Under the pieces are notes generated by a model, which made no database searches, had not been told where the DNA came from, and saw nothing but the letters and a program-made list of their open reading frames with translations. Shown piece after piece: positions 23,701 to 38,823 of a stretch of DNA of 64,000 nt. Origin of the DNA: Saccoglossus kowalevskii (lineage: Eukaryota; Hemichordata; Enteropneusta; Harrimaniidae); assembly GCF_000003605.2 (NCBI RefSeq), contig NW_003122423.1, positions 28,710 through 92,709 on the forward strand. The letters run 5' to 3'. Position 1 is the stretch's first letter; each line of letters opens with the position of its first letter. Both the position numbers and the translations under genes were made by a program.

Positions 23701-26700
23701 GGCATGAGACAGGCTTGTCCACACCCCCTAAATTACCATCGCCAATTGATCAAATTTCATTACCCTCCTGTCGCTATTTGTTTTTCCAATTACCGCACGT
23801 CTACTGCGGTATCGTGCTGTCTGGCCTTACTCACTGTACAACCAGTGCGCTGCGCATCACATAGTCAACGCTACCATCGTCCACATGTCGGTCTTCGCAT
23901 AGGACAACTTTACGTACATATACACACAACTGGTTATTAATAATGTAAAATATAATATGTTTTTCGGTCGAAAAAATGTGCAAATGTAGTTCGTTGGGTA
24001 CATTCTGGCTGAAATGCTTGCGACGAAGAGTTGCTACGGGTGGGGCAATATCAAAATACGAATCATAACACTCGTTATGGTTTATGTTGGGGTTCTTTCA
24101 ATAAAGGGCACACATCCGGCTTAATATAACACAATTAAGCGTGTATCGGTATGGGATTTCGGGGCGTACTCAACAAGACTGTTACCGTTCTTGTGAACAT
24201 CGATCGCCACTACTATCAAAACGTTGGGCGCTCGTGGTGCCCCTTCCTGTGCCGCTAAACGGGGAGGTCAGGGGTCACACTGCTCGCTGAATGAAATTTA
24301 AGCTTTGCGGTAAGCCCCGGACAAGGCTGGAAGAAGTCCCGCTGTTTGAACTCCATACACGGTTCTCATTAAAACACTCTTAATTGGGCTCATTCAATAA
24401 ATACGCCTTTCAGTGGGCGCGTTGTGAAGTCGCCGACAGCCTATACCCAACAACCAAGTGGTGGACAGGAGGCATGGCTTGGCATACAAATGCAAAAAAT
24501 TACCCTTTCTTCCATCCCATTCAATGAATGGGACTCCACTTGGCCTATTCTTCCTGTTTATCGCAATATTTTGACCGCTTTCATCTACATATTGTTGCAG
24601 TCAGCACCGGGTTACAGAGAGCCTTTTGATGGTTTACAATTGCCCCCCATCTATGCTTGTATTCTCCATTAGTTATGCCATGTGAATGGTGGATAAATGG
24701 AAAGGCACTAGTAAACGCAATTCATAGAGCCAATGTAATGGATAGGAGTGCATAGCTTATAGTGTATTGTGGAGATTTTAGTGTCTTTGTCCATACACCT
24801 CGACTTCCTCAGACCGACATTCTGTTTTGGGGCATTGTACGTACTCCTATCTACTTGTTATCGACACGGAGCTAATGTGCACAGCCCGGGGTGGCCGTCG
24901 TGGTGCATAATTGTTATTATTGTATATTTTATAAGCCAATGATTATTATAACATGTGCAAAAATGTGTTATCAAATCCCCCCCCCTCTCGCCGCGAAAGT
25001 AGAATACCTCGAAACTGTATTAGCAAGACTGTTTCATGCAAAGAAATTGTTAAACTGCCATCAACAGGTCAGAAAACGTTAGTTGTCTGTCTAAACTTAA
25101 TAGACTACGCCACATTTTACAAACAACTTTTATTTGATACACATGTTTAGAGACCTGCTTCAAATAATATCTGAGCAAGAATGCTATCGATAAAATTTAT
25201 TTTTCTATTTCGTGGTCCATTATGTCGCCTGGGCTAATTTAGGGAGATGCGTTCTGTAGAGAGTCAATGGCAACGTCATAAAGATACACAACTAATTGAG
25301 TGGGTGGGAATATTGCCACCAAGTCAATAAATCATCACATCTTTCATAGCGGACAGACAAGTAATGACATCTTATATATATCGTCCAGTGTTACCGTTTT
25401 GTGGAACGTTTTCCGCAGTATTCCAGAGACATCCAATGAAACGTATACTGAGTTCCGCCATAAAGTTGATATGAGGTGCGACCCTCTGCTGGTTACATGC
25501 TGTGAAATTCAGCGATTGGGGAAACAACATATGTTTTCACAAAACAATCGAGAAACTGGGCTCGTTTTTTTCAAGGAGAACCAAACAACAGACTTTGATC
25601 AAGTTTTAATGAATTTGTGACAAGACAGTGAGACAAGCACAATCCGGTTACGATCATATCAAAATGCAAAGCTCTTCCAAGGCCCCTTTACATCGATGTA
25701 TAGCCATAATTGGTACCCTTTGTTTCTTGTGTACAATCAAATAGCGTACAAAATGTCTTCCGCTTAAACCTAATAAGGAGAGAAATGAGCTTGGAAATGG
25801 ACAATCAAACGAGTCTAGCCCCGAATCAACGTGTACGATAAATCAATCATTTGCATTTCAACGTGTTAGGCATGAGCACTGTATGGGAAAGAGACGTGTA
25901 TTTGTTTGGAATCACTCTAGCGTAGTTCGACTGGCGTTTAACATTTAAACATTGGAAGGAGTTAAAGCATAATCGCGAAATTAATTAGTTTATCTGCATG
26001 GAATGAAATCATTGAATGTTGTTCTCGTTGATACACCCGCAATGACACGGGTGTGTGTCTGAATTGCATATGACTCTAAGTCACTATGCATTTGGAAGTC
26101 ACATTGTGACTAACTAATACTATTGCACTACTGCGCAATAACAACATTTGGGCTTTCGTTTATCTTTGTATATTTATTTCGGTAGAGAGCACGTGAAAAC
26201 CGGTCCGTTATACACAAAGCATGGCTGATCGCACAAGCATACAAATGCGAGGGTTACTGCCTGTAGGAAATACGCCGAGTTAGTCAGTGTGAATTCAAGT
26301 TAAAACCTGCACAAGCGATTATATCGCATCGTATGCAATCGGGTGTAAGTTTCTCCTTGCCACAGTAATTCCTCATTCTCCCTCCTTCTGGTCAATTTCA
26401 CCCCCGTGTAAGTAATCTCTTATGCAGCCAAACTAAACATTTGTCTATCCTCGCCTTGCGTCCAATGATAGATGAGAGTTTAAAACACAGCGTAGGGTAC
26501 AGCCAGGACTCCGAGGTGTGGACATCGTAACGACCACAATTCCCAGCTGGCTGAAATGTAATTTATTTCACACAAAGCAGTGCGGTATTCAAGGCTGAAA
26601 TAGCTTTGCCTGAAAGGAGCATGATGTCAATTTCAACCTGAAATGTGACGTGTTCTTTAATCACAGGTATATTTTAACGAGGCATGTACTGTCAAAACAC

Positions 26701-29700
26701 GGACTGCGTTGTTGGAGAACTCGGAGGCGTGGCAACCTTTACGAATTAGTCTGTTCTCTAGTACACAGTGCGCCTAACACTACTGTTTTACTACTAAATT
26801 CACATAAACACATGCCAAAAAGTCACATAGGAAGTCAGACAGTGATCTTAGTACAATGAAAAGTCTAGGGACGTAAACAAGGCACGACCATTGTTCACAT
26901 TTCTTCACATCTCTGGCTGTCGCTTTTCCTTTCCTTATTTGCACGTATATTAATAGTACAAATAAATTAAGCCCTTTATCTGTGTAAAAAAAGCCTCAAT
27001 TCCACTTAGCACACATCTATTCATTATCATTCTTTGCTTTAAACATGTTTGACGACCAGTTAATTAAAACACACACAATTAGCGTCCAATTTTAATTAGG
27101 CAAATCTGTGACTATAATTGTGTGATTGTACCAAGCTTACGACAGCCATTGTTGTACGAAGGCGCTTCAATGTACTGCATCCATCATGTTTCGTAACTCG
27201 CGACATCTCTATAGTTCGTTTCATTCACTTTTAACGAACCATCGTTGTTGACCATTGGTATATTTTCTCACAGCATTCATGGTACACCTCTATTCTTAAC
27301 AACCCTATTAATGCCCACCTCTCGATTAGATTATACTTTAACACTCTAGCTTTCAATGAACCTAAACGCTTTTTCCAAGCACATCGACCTCTTGTTTAGT
27401 TAGCATATTTGCTATGCAATCAAACTGTTTACTTTGTCACTTGCTGGCCCTTTTCTCTCATTTGCTTGATTTTCCCCCTTGTGTACAGCATTAAGCCTTA
27501 ATCGTCTTAGCTGAAGTGGAGTTCGTCGAGTATCTAAACACGTTAAAGCGTGGTTCATCGTACTATAGTTATTTTTGCAACACTCTTATCTATACCTCAA
27601 TGTTTAAGCCAACTATATTTAGTTATTAACATTTTAAAGGGTCGTGATTTTCTGACGTTTAACAACATTTATTGAACACGGGGTTTAATTGAAGTGGGTG
27701 GAACCCCGTATTAAAACCGGGTCTATTGTCTTAAATTAATTAGTGACCATATTTAACACGAACAGACGTTTTGTTACCAACAAAGCACGTGTGAGAATAA
27801 ATAACGACGCTTTCACCGGGTTGGATCGTTCATTGTTGGGAACGCTGTTCACACTTACACACCAAATCAGGAAAGAAGAATCGTATTTAATTATTTTAGC
27901 TTTGAGTTTTTACTACTCGAATTGCCAGAAATATCCGACTTTCAATTGCGTAACTGTGTAAGTTGTGTGCACCATCGTCGGTCTGTTCACAAGCTTGTCA
28001 TAGCAAACCCAAATATAGTCAGGTACGTAAACGGTGAATCCAATCATATTATACCGAGTTAAAATTGACCCGAGCGAATGAATTCGAAAACATTGAAAAG
28101 GCACACGTGTGTATCAAATTAAACTCTTTTTAAAAAAGCAATCCAGATAAGTTGTCAAAATCAAATGTTAAATATAGTGACATTCAATAAAAATATAATA
28201 GTATCACAACTCACCCGAACTAAGGAGTTAGTTTTGTTTCCACTAGATAAAGCCCCTTGTCGGGGGATGAAGACAGTGGCGAGTCGGCAGGGCTTTCAAT
28301 GTTGCTGGAGGGCAATTTAGCTAGGGAATCAATCTGCTTTTATGTCTGCTCCACGAATTTGCTAGGAGAGCGAAGTTGCTTTTCTCACGTGGCTGCGCGC
28401 TGAATCAGTGTCGAGGTCACTCATGCCGAAATACGAATCAGACTCGCATGCTCAAGAAAGCACAATAAAGTTGCGGTTTTTCGTGCAAACACGACATGTT
28501 TGGTTTATCAGTGATTTTTACGCTTTCAGAACGTTTCTGCATATTTGGGACTAATGTAGCGTTGGTAAGAGATAAATGCGGGATATGAAAGTTTAAAAAC
28601 AAAATGAAATGTAAACGTTAAGCGCCATTGAGCTAGCCAACGGCAATCGTATTTGTCAATGTTCTATGGTGTGCGTGTATGCTGCCCTCTAGCGATACCT
28701 GAACGAGATGATATATTTCAAATCAATTGAATTGACCAATTGTCTCTTTTAACTCCAAAATGCCCCGAGGGTGTGCGTCAATTTCACGAAAATAGACTTT
28801 TTGACGAAATAAATTTTGTTTGAAATTGCTTCTGTGTTGAGACGCGTTGGAAAGCCTATTAGTTGAGAACTGAATGATATCACCGACGTACAAGAGAATG
28901 ACCTTATTAAAAAGCGGTTGACCCATTCCAGTGAAGTGAAGACGGCTAGTTAATCGTCAGTATTGAGGGTACCGACGGTTCAATAGTGAAGTGGCGAGAA
29001 TTGGAGTTGCACAAAGTATATGGGTTCATCCAAGAGGAAACAATTGTTGGTGTATAAGACATGACTAGAAGTACTACTAAGTACAGTCTATTCGGCATGC
29101 AAAATGATGGACACGATAAGACGGGGCACGGAGTTGAAACGCCAGTGACTAGTACTGACAAGAGATAAGCGCACCTGGCATAATATCAATGAACTATTTT
29201 GCTCGATATGTAATGTTATTGTGAAATATAATGTCTTACAATTTTCAGTTGTCTGTTTTTCACGTGTGTCGGTTCACTTATTCTGAAATGGGACAAGCTT
29301 TAGCACCACGGTGATCGAAGGGCTACAAAATTGCAAATGTCATTTAGAATAATTATACGTGATATACTGTATAAATCGCGCTGGTCTTTCATCAAAAATC
29401 AAATTTTAGTTCTGAATCAACTTTCTGTATCGGGTTATGTATTAAACTACACACAATATATTTAATATTTAAAGTTTGTTGCGATCCCAGCATCCTCTGA
29501 ACCATTGCCTTCCACTGCCTTATCCATTCATTAGTGTAACAAGGTAAACTGGTTAAAATTCTTACTAATTGTTTTCCACACTTAGTTACACCTTTTAAAT
29601 CAAAATTCCATTCCCTTGTATCGAGAGTCAACAATAAGCACGATTTCTGCCAGCCTTTAATTACAAACCCATTTTCCCAACTGTCATAGAGTCACTAGTT

Positions 29701-30350
29701 TGTGATCTGGATGATGTGAGTGAGACGCTTTTAAAAGGACGCGGGTATAAATAAAAGTCAACCAAATTAAATACACAGTTAATTTGAAATGGATTTGTGT
29801 ATGATTGCATTGCCGACAACTGTGTGGTACAATTGAAGGACAAACTGAGTGAAAGGGATACCTACGCTGACCCAGGGGGTGGAATGTATAGTGTTTCCTG
29901 ACTGAAGGCTGGCCACAATCGCCAAATAGGGGTAATTACCGGCATAGGCGTCACTGCGCTTTTACTCAAATCTTTCCGTATTGTGAATGATGAAGGTGTG
30001 TTATAATTAAAAATAGTCTGAATTTGGATACACCCTTTCACATCCTGTGGATGGGTAATGTTGCAAACTGATCTTATTTAGAACAATGCTACTCCGCTGT
30101 GGTCAGTTCTGAAAGACGCTATTTTGTTCGTGCTCTGTAAAACAGGTTTGGCTGATACGATTTACCACACACTCTTTTTCTGAATCTAAACAAAGTGAAC
30201 TAAATAAGGAGGTACCTTTCTTAAACCCGAAGGTAAAATTACAAGTACACCTGTTAAAGTGTATACAAACTACTATCTATACTATTTTAAAATCTTATGA
30301 ACCAAAAACTGAAAATGTATTCATTAATAACAAATACCTCCATCTCTAGT
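20727..30350. other. Non-coding region with no recognisable gene
   Basis: The longest frames (20953-21336 minus, 127 codons; 21629-22054 plus, 141 codons; 25300-25620 plus, 106 codons) resemble no known family and are near the length expected by chance. A G+C-richer patch at about 28230-28450 contains a CCCC-TTGTC-GGGG hairpin (28253-28265) and CACGTG. Confidence 0.5.
29746..29753 (+). promoter_or_regulatory. TATA-box-like motif TATAAATA after GCGGG
   Basis: GGACGCGGGTATAAATAAAAG is a textbook-looking TATA element with a G+C-rich upstream flank. No transcript or coding region is recognised downstream, and several such motifs are expected by chance in AT-rich DNA. Confidence 0.12.
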
Positions 30351-30354
30351 GATA

Positions 30355-31525
30355 TGATTGTGACCTAGGGGACACCACGGTACGACATTGTGACCCAGGG
30401 GCCCGAGAAACGAAGGTAACGTAGGGGACACCTTGACATTATATGGTGACCCAGGGAGAACGAGATGATACGAGGTGGTGATCTATGGGACTCCATGTTA
30501 CGATATTGTGAGGGCATCAATGATATGACGGCGATATATGAGGTGCCAATGATTCGATTTGGCGATATAGGATGCATCAATGATACGACTTGTATAAGGG
30601 GTACCAATGATTCGATTTGCCGACATAGGGTGCATCAATGATATGACGGCGATATATGAGGTGCCAATGATTCGATTTGGCGATATAGGATGCATCAATG
30701 ATATGACGGCGATATATGAGGTGCCAATGATTCGATTTGGCGATATAGGATGCATCATGATACGACTTGTATAAGGGGTATCAATGATTCGATTTGGTGA
30801 TATATGGTTTACCAATGATCATATGACTTGTATAAGGGGTACCAATGATTCGATTTTGGCGATATAGGATGCATCAATGGTACGACTTGTATAAGGGGTA
30901 CCAATGATTCGATTTGGCGATATAGGGAGCATCAATGATACGACTTGTATAAAGGATACCAATGATTCGATTTGGCAATATATGGTTTACCAATGATCAT
31001 GTGACTTGTATAAGGGGTACCAATGATTCGATTTGGCGATATAGGATGCATCAATGATACGACTTGTATAAGGGGTACCAATGATTCGATTTGGCGACAT
31101 AGGGTGCATCAATGATGCGACTTGTATAAGGGGTACCAATGATTCGATTTGGCAATATATGGTTTACCAATGATCATGTGACTTGTATAAGGGGTACCAA
31201 TGATTCGATTTGGCGATATAGGATGCATCAATGATACGACTTGTATAAGGGGTACCAATGATTCGATTTGGCGACATAGGGTGCATCAATGATACGACTT
31301 GTATAAGGGGTACCAATGATTCGATTTGGCAATATATGGTTTACCAATGATCATGTGACTTGTATAAGGGGTACCAATGATTCGATTTGGCGATATAGGA
31401 TGCATCAATGATACGACTTGTATAAGGGGTACCAATGATTCGATTTGGCAATATATGGTTTACCAATGATCATGTGACTTGTATAAGGGGTACGAATGAT
31501 ACGATTGTGATTTAGGTAGAAGGTA
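30355..31525. repeat. Higher-order tandem array with 58- and 61-bp units
   Basis: Units start TTCGATTTGG and end GGGGTACCAATGA. Three variants occur: a 58-bp type with GATATAGGATGCATC, a 58-bp type with GACATAGGGTGCATC, and a 61-bp type with CAATATATGGTTTACC and an inserted ATCATGTG. From about 31027 they run in the order 58-58-61, giving a 177-bp higher-order period (31027, 31204, 31381). The left end (30355-30540) is decayed. The right end grades into TACGAATGATACG and a GTCT-rich tract. Confidence 0.95.
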
Positions 31526-31586
31526 CAATCGATCGATCTAGAGTGCGTCATAGATACGAACCAATGATATGACAGTGATTTAGTTG

Positions 31587-31622
31587 GTCTGTCTGTCTGT
31601 ATGTCTGTGTGTCTGTGTGTCG
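31587..31622. repeat. (GTCT)/(GT) rich microsatellite
   Basis: An interrupted run of TCTG and TG units at the right edge of the 58/61-bp array. Confidence 0.9.
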
Positions 31623-31761
31623 GCACATCATGCCATGTCGCTAATACATCAAGGGATGGTACTTGCGCGTTGACCGATGATTTTTGTTATGTCATACCAA
31701 TTTATGTTTAATTCGATAAACCTGGTTCGTGCTCGACTATATATCATTTAAAGCCTATGAA

Positions 31762-31769
31762 TGACGTCA
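31762..31769. promoter_or_regulatory. Full CRE palindrome TGACGTCA
   Basis: Exact palindrome within ATGACGTCAT. This is the second of three full CREs in the window. Confidence 0.2.
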
Positions 31770-34423
31770 TGAACACCTGGAGTTTCTGATAATATGTCTA
31801 TGATTAACCGGCAATCGGATTAACAGCGGATAAACACATCTCGGTCATTATGCGATATATTCTTCTATATAGTTCAGTATTGCAAACACGTGACACCATG
31901 TACCCAATGAGGTAAAGTGATGACTAGTAGTTTTCAAACAAATAGTAATAAGCACTGGCACTCCGTCTCAAAGAATATGTTCCATATTGAATAGAACAAT
32001 TACCATTTATCTGATCCATTCTGCCAGGATAGGAAATATCAAACTAAATTCCCATCGACAGTCGTATTTGCGTACGCAATTTTCAGAAATTGAATTGAGT
32101 TATTTCTTTCAAAGTGTCAAGAAATATTGACTCCGAGAGTGGCAATTTATATTTCAAATTCAATCGATTTATAGAAAAAATGTCATTCTTAGTGGGCTGT
32201 AGTACTAATAACAAATTGTATTTTTTCTCAGTAACAGTTAATATATTTAATATATTATGGACGCAGATCTCACGCGCTAGAAAGCGGTAGCCTTGAAGCG
32301 AGACTCATTCCCGTGTCAACCTTAATCCGAAAATAAATAATATTTGTTATTAACAATATAATACGAAAAAGGAACGCTTAATGACTGGAGTCAAGGCATC
32401 GTGCTATCAAGGTTATAAGTTTATGACAGCCAACATTTGACGAAAAGTATCCTGGTACCTATATTTGAAACATTATTATTGTTAATATCATGAGAGAATT
32501 TGGAACACGTGGATTGGTTGACTGTTTTCAGCTCGGTTGACGTAGAGTGGTTGTGATGCAGATACATGGAGGTGCCTAACCAGTCAAGTGAATGCACAAA
32601 TGGCGTGACAGATAAAAAGCCATTATTAAGACAGGGTCAATGATTGTCAACTTTTCTCGAGAACAGCCGTCTTATTTGTTCTCCTGGATAAGACGAGAAG
32701 GAGATAGAAGGAGATTCAAATCTCGCGGATGATCTCGTGGAATCCCGGATTGACCCAGGGGTCAACAAAGCCGTATGAAAAGATGCTTTCTGTATGATGA
32801 GTATTAAAGTGCTGATGTATGCCACGAGTCATCACATCCCCCACGTGACCTGGTATGATTACGCCCTTCCATTTACTTCCTTCCTAGTCACATTTCACTT
32901 AGTCCCGTACATTAGTTAACTCTTTTATCAAAATTGTTATACAAATTTATACTAGATACCTGTCATTAAGTCCTAATCTAAGAATATATATTACTGCTTG
33001 GCAAGATGAGTTTAATGATCATACTGGTTATTAAAACTGGATATCTTAAGAACCATTATTAATTTCATACCATGTAATTGTCGTCTTATAGTTTTGTCGC
33101 GATCGTCCACGTGTCGATACCTAAGCCTGATAGGCAGCAGACAATTGTCAACAGTTTTCTTTTCATTAAGAATTAACTTTCCACAGTCATCCTGTACCAT
33201 TTTGTCGTCTCAGAACAAAGAGGAGGCAATGTTTTACTAAGCTTGATTGAAATTGAAATTTTTCAATATGGGTTTAGATGAAAGTTGAACCCCAGGGTCA
33301 TCATTTCCCTGTTTGAAAGATGGATGCAACTGAATATGACACTTAGTCAGATTCTCGGTATCTGTCTAAGGTCAGAGGCCAACTTCAATTAGTACCCGAT
33401 TCAATGAAGATGAAACTGCGAGCGATCTTCAGCAGAGCAAGCAATCATTAATCGCCCTTATTAACCGTCAATTTGTGGACAGATATCGAGAGTAAAGACA
33501 CGACCATTTAGTCAACGATCCGAGACAAAAACGATACGCGTTGCTCCTTGATTGGAAATACCGACAAAGAATCGGGTGCAGTCATCTGTTTTGATTTGTT
33601 CGACATGATTTGTTGACATGGATAATGTTGCATCCGGGTACTTGGCAATTTTCAGAACCGTACTAACGGACTAAAATAACAAAGCAGTATAACAAACTAA
33701 ACTTGAATACAGTTTGTTGGAAAATCGTTATTTTCTTATCGTCAAATTTACCCTTTATATAAAGTATGCCAGAGAACACGGAGTATAAAAGATAATTCTG
33801 GAAACAAAACCATACACATGATTTAGGGTCCGGATCCGGATACCCGAATTATCATAAAATAGAGTAACCGTGTCTAGAATACCAAACATAATTCATTTGG
33901 GATATTTGCATATTGGATGAGGACAGTACTTAGTATGAGTACTAATATGGGCCTATGTGATGGCCCTCTTCCAGTGTTGCTAATGAAAGAACCCAGATAT
34001 CATAGTGGATTTCCGCCTCATGTATCCTTTTTATGTACAAAAGTACAAAGTTATGGTCGGGACTTTCATATATGTAAATAAGCAACTTTTCCCGTGTATC
34101 TTAGTAATATAAAATAATAATAAAAAAACATCCCCGAAAGTCTGGACTTTTTTTCATAATGAAGAAATGAGAGCATTTGCCATGACGATGAATGCGACGA
34201 GTGCCCGGCAGTTCGCATATGGCATTAGAGGGACAAATAAGATCACTATAGCGGAGCAAACGACGTGGCTAAAGAAACAGGTGACACCCTATATACAACT
34301 CATGCTGTTACAGGCTCTATTGCCACGGAGACGTCCTTTCATGCCAATCTGCGACCAAAGCTGTTGTCTTTCCCATTGAAAATTGAACCGATAAGTTGCA
34401 CTGATCGGTAAACAGTTAATATG

Positions 34424-34431
34424 TGACGTCA
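34424..34431. promoter_or_regulatory. Full CRE palindrome TGACGTCA
   Basis: Exact palindrome in ATGTGACGTCACTG, 350 bp from a weak X-box at 34781. Confidence 0.22.
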
Positions 34432-34780
34432 CTGTAGCAAGATACGTGAACGCATCTCAGAAAAGATTCTCACACAAACATAAAATTCTTTTAACATATG
34501 TTATTATTCCGTTTTGTTAATCTGATTTAAACGTGAATAATTTCTGACACTCGGCGTCACATCAGTTTAACTATAGAGAAGTATTGTCAGTGTGATCAGA
34601 ACGTGCCATACTGGTCATCAAATAGACAGCAAACGACTTCATTGCTATTGTAACTGTTAACATATGTTAAAATGAAAGAAGAAGACATGGGAGATATTTC
34701 TGATTGTATTGGTTGTATGTTTGTTAAATAACACGTGTGGTTAAAGTGGGTGTTAAAAGTTCTAAAAGTGAACTTCACTC

Positions 34781-34794
34781 GCGACCATGGTAAC
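34781..34794. promoter_or_regulatory. X-box-like site (RFX), one mismatch
   Basis: GCGACCATGGTAAC fits the RFX consensus GTNRCC-N2-RGYAAC except at its second base. Confidence 0.25.
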
Positions 34795-37700
34795 AGTTAT
34801 CAGGTGAAATAAGAACGGATGACTCGCTTCAATGGGTGATCTTTCTCACGGAGTAATGACAATGGCGTTGTCAATCCTGGTCTAACAACTACAAGACAGT
34901 TAACGACTTCTTCAATAAGTGGGAAGTCAATCTCAGTGCTAAGACGTATTGTCACTGTTATCACTGATGCGATCGTAACCGTGTGAATACTCAGTAGCTG
35001 AGATATAGGAAACACATGATCAATATTAAGACATTTTCATGGCATTGGTCCAAATTGAAATCGACGTTTGATATATAATAAAGCAATGTGTCAAATATTG
35101 ATAAGAAATCGCATAAAAGTCACAGCGAGTGCAAACAGTATAGCATTGCTTTTATAGAGGGCGCTATATACGCACCATCGAACAACATAGTACACTGTAA
35201 GCGGATTGTGTGTAGCCCTGCTCAACAAGAAAGATGACAAAATATAATACAGTTCATCTGGGAAAAACAGTACATTGACGTTCTTGAGGGCTATATTCAA
35301 GCTTACACAGATGTGTTTTGACAATGACAACTATGTCTTATATTTTTGCCAGAGGTATAGTCTTGTATATAGAGGTATATATGTTATTGACTTGGTGAAG
35401 AAAGATGAGTTACAACAATTGCAATATCTCAGTAAAGTAAATTTTTCATGAATGGTTTGATTTTGAGAAAAAGAATTCTGCTTCCCGCAAGGGTTGTCGG
35501 GAACACGATTGTAAGTTCCGAAGTTTTGCGCCCAAAATTATGAATTATTCTGATATTACTGCTTGTCGGGAAAATCACCGCCATCATTGTTCAAAATGTC
35601 AAATGCCACTTTTTAGTTGGCTCTTCATTTAATTGATGTATTCATCACGTTTTGCCGTCCAATTGTCATCTGTTATGTGTTTGTTTATCGACAAATGAAG
35701 TGACTTTGTGTTCCAAACAAATTTCCCCCTTGAATGTTAATAAGTTGCCATAGTGATGAAAGAATCAAACTCTGATAAAGACATTTGATAAGTTAAATTT
35801 GGGCTTTCTGTGTGAAATAAACCACATTTTCAGCGGCTGCATATCATTTGAATAGAAAGCAATAGCGGCGGTAGACATCTAAAAGTTGACGGATCCTCTA
35901 CCATTCAGCAGACGTCAAAGGGTCCGATGCAGTCCCTAAAAAGCCCGAAAGGTTGAAACTTTATTAAAATGCTTCCGTGTGTTTCTCAGTTGCCTGTCAA
36001 CGGTCTATACACCAATTTTCGCTTTGTCTGGACATTTTTTTGCATTGGTGATATTTTTGCTCAGTTCCACTCTCAAGGGAGGAAGGGTGCTACGGAGACA
36101 ACAATCAGGTGGGAGTCAGTGCACGTTTATTTTCGAGATTTCTCTCGGAGCTTCAAATCGCCGTTTTCAAGTCGACGGACTGACGGCATCGAATGCCAGT
36201 CACTAATTGAACTATTTGTGTCACAGACGGATGAAACCCGAATACAAACTGCCGCGAATTCAAAGTGGAATTTGTATCACGAATGACAAAGTAATGAATA
36301 CTAAGACGTATATTTCCCATCCATCGATCAGATGGTGATCACTGATTAATTGATTCAAAGTTTGTGTATTCTTCAGGCGCATACAAAGAACATCCAACAC
36401 ACGCACAATTTACACACACAAGCACATACGCACACAACTTTACGAACACGTACTATTATAACTTCCCTAACTACGCGGATGCAACATTATCCATCTTTAC
36501 TATGTCGCATATTGGAGTATGCCATGTGATATTCCCCGAAGCCAATCCACTTAAGAGTATATCATCATATCCGTCCGTTGTAAGCGGCCGTCGACTCCAA
36601 ACGTATCCTCGCCACTCTATTCCTACACCCCCAGAGTCCCCGCCTCTATATTCCCATGTTCATTTTGAATTGGCCGAGTAAAGCGGGCAGTCAGAACGCA
36701 ACAGATTGGACATTTCATTGATTCTACGAGCCCTAATTAGTATTCATAGTTATAAATCAGATTTATCTTTATCCGCGAAGCAAACTGAAAGGAAAACCAC
36801 CAAGATATAATCTCTCCGATCGATATTTTATTGTGTATATTGCTTGGACAATGCGTCATGTGATTACTGTCAAGTGAAATTGATGTCGCGCGCCTGGACC
36901 ACAAACAAGCCTTAGACTTTCCATAAAAATATTAAAACTAAAATAAAACTAACTAATTATTGGAACAATATAATCCCATCCGGGGAAGAGAAGCTTTGAA
37001 AATCATCCCCAAAATAATGATTTTTTTTTGCAACACTTTACTGGACTTTAAAATCTTCTAAACAGACGAACGCCGGGCCGGGCAATGCATATCAAAGTGC
37101 CATGACTAATGACACGCCGTTTCGGTTTTCGCACATAAAATTTTACGATTCTGTGCAATTACACAATTTTCGATAAAAGAACCAGCAACCAGTAAACAAG
37201 ACAAAGGAGTGGAAAATTCTGGCCCCGGGCGCAGACGAGAAGCACTGGTAGTACATACTAATATGGGAAGAGTTTTAAAACATTGTTATAAAATTGGAGC
37301 AGGAGGTATCCCGTCCCTAAGGGACGTTTTCTTAAAATGTTCTACATATTTCTTATTTTTTTCTTATTTTGTTTGATTTGTTTACCATTATTTGTATTCA
37401 TATATTCGTGGAAGATATTGTGATTTCAATAGTCGGATGCTGAAGTGAATGAACGGCTCTAGCTGATGGCCGTTGGAGGTAAGGGATTAGTGAAACAAAT
37501 AACATGGATAAGTCTGTTCTCGGTTCGAACTAACGTGCTAAGTAGAAACTCTAAGTAGTGGGCAAACTAAATTGTGTATTGAGAAAAAAGCAAACATTTT
37601 TTTAAAAATAATTTTTGTACGCGACATACACGTTCATCATTCTGGTTACATTGCATTATATGGTTTTAACTTTCTATAAATCTTGCATCAACTCGAACCG

Positions 37701-38774
37701 AATTATACAAAATATTTGAATTTACGATTTCAAGGGGATAATCTCAGTTGTTATCGCCTGTTACCTTACCAGTTTTCAAGCTAAAATCATTAGGAGTTAG
37801 AAAATTTCCATTTTTCTGCAATTTTGCACCCCGTTGATTTTTATTGATACCCTGTTCAGGATATCATCCGCCGTTTCGACTCGTTTCATTTCTTAATCAA
37901 GTGTAACGGTAGTGTTTGTGTTTGCCGTAGTGCATACCAGTAACGCTGTCTGAAAAGCAGCGAGGCAGGAATCGTTGCCTGTGAACAGCCAGTAAAACCC
38001 GATCAGCAGAAAATGCAATATACATTCGGTGTTTTACCTCCTTCTTTTTATTGAAAGCAAAAGGAAATCCTAATTCAACCAATACGAGTGCCTTCGGGGC
38101 ATGCGTACACTCAGACTCTTGGGAAGGTTAGAGCGGGCGGCCAAAAAGGTAATTTCGGAATTTGAGCCGTGAACCAATAGCGATACCCAAGGCAAGAGAG
38201 TTGTTTTAAGAAAAATCATTTTTTTTTCACTACGGTCACGTTGATCGCTTCCATCTCTCACCGTGTCAATGCATGGGGAAAACTCTGTCATGTTTCCCTA
38301 GAAGCCTTTGGGAAAATAGAACAGTTTTCGTAAAACACGACCTTTCCAGTTTGTGTGGATTTTCCACGCGTGTTAAATGCCCCGACTCTCAATCTGTCAC
38401 TGTCAAGACAACCAGGTTGAATAATTTATACATAACGAATATTGTGAATTGTATTGAATTGTAACATCATTTACATTACATATAATTCTATATATTTAAA
38501 TAAATAAAACAGATCAATAACTCGCTGAGACGAAATTGACTCGTATAGTTTATATACAGTACTGGTTGATATAGTGGTGACTTCAATGGTCTTTTATTAT
38601 CTATACTAGCAGTAAAGTGGACGGTAAATAGACAAAGTAGATGAGTCAACAATGTACAATCACTGATAAGAGAAAGGCAAATTGATTTTAGGACTGATAT
38701 GTTTGATAATCTCCGAGAGCGGCAAATAAATCAATTTGTGTTCTGTTCTGGTATTACTATATTTTAGCAACGGG

Positions 38775-38823
38775 CTTGTGCACGCACGCGCATAAACAGA
38801 GCATGTGCTCGCACGCGCATAAA
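38775..38823. repeat. 27-bp direct repeat pair, CpG- and purine/pyrimidine-alternating
   Basis: CTTGTGCACGCACGCGCATA (38775) and CATGTGCTCGCACGCGCATA (38802), each followed by AA, are about 90% identical. Confidence 0.8.

Noticed and set aside
35490-35504. AGGGTTGTCGGGAAC, identical to 62001-62015, as a dispersed repeat
   Set aside because: Several shared 15-mers are expected between distant places in 64 kb, and the match does not extend beyond the 15 bases.
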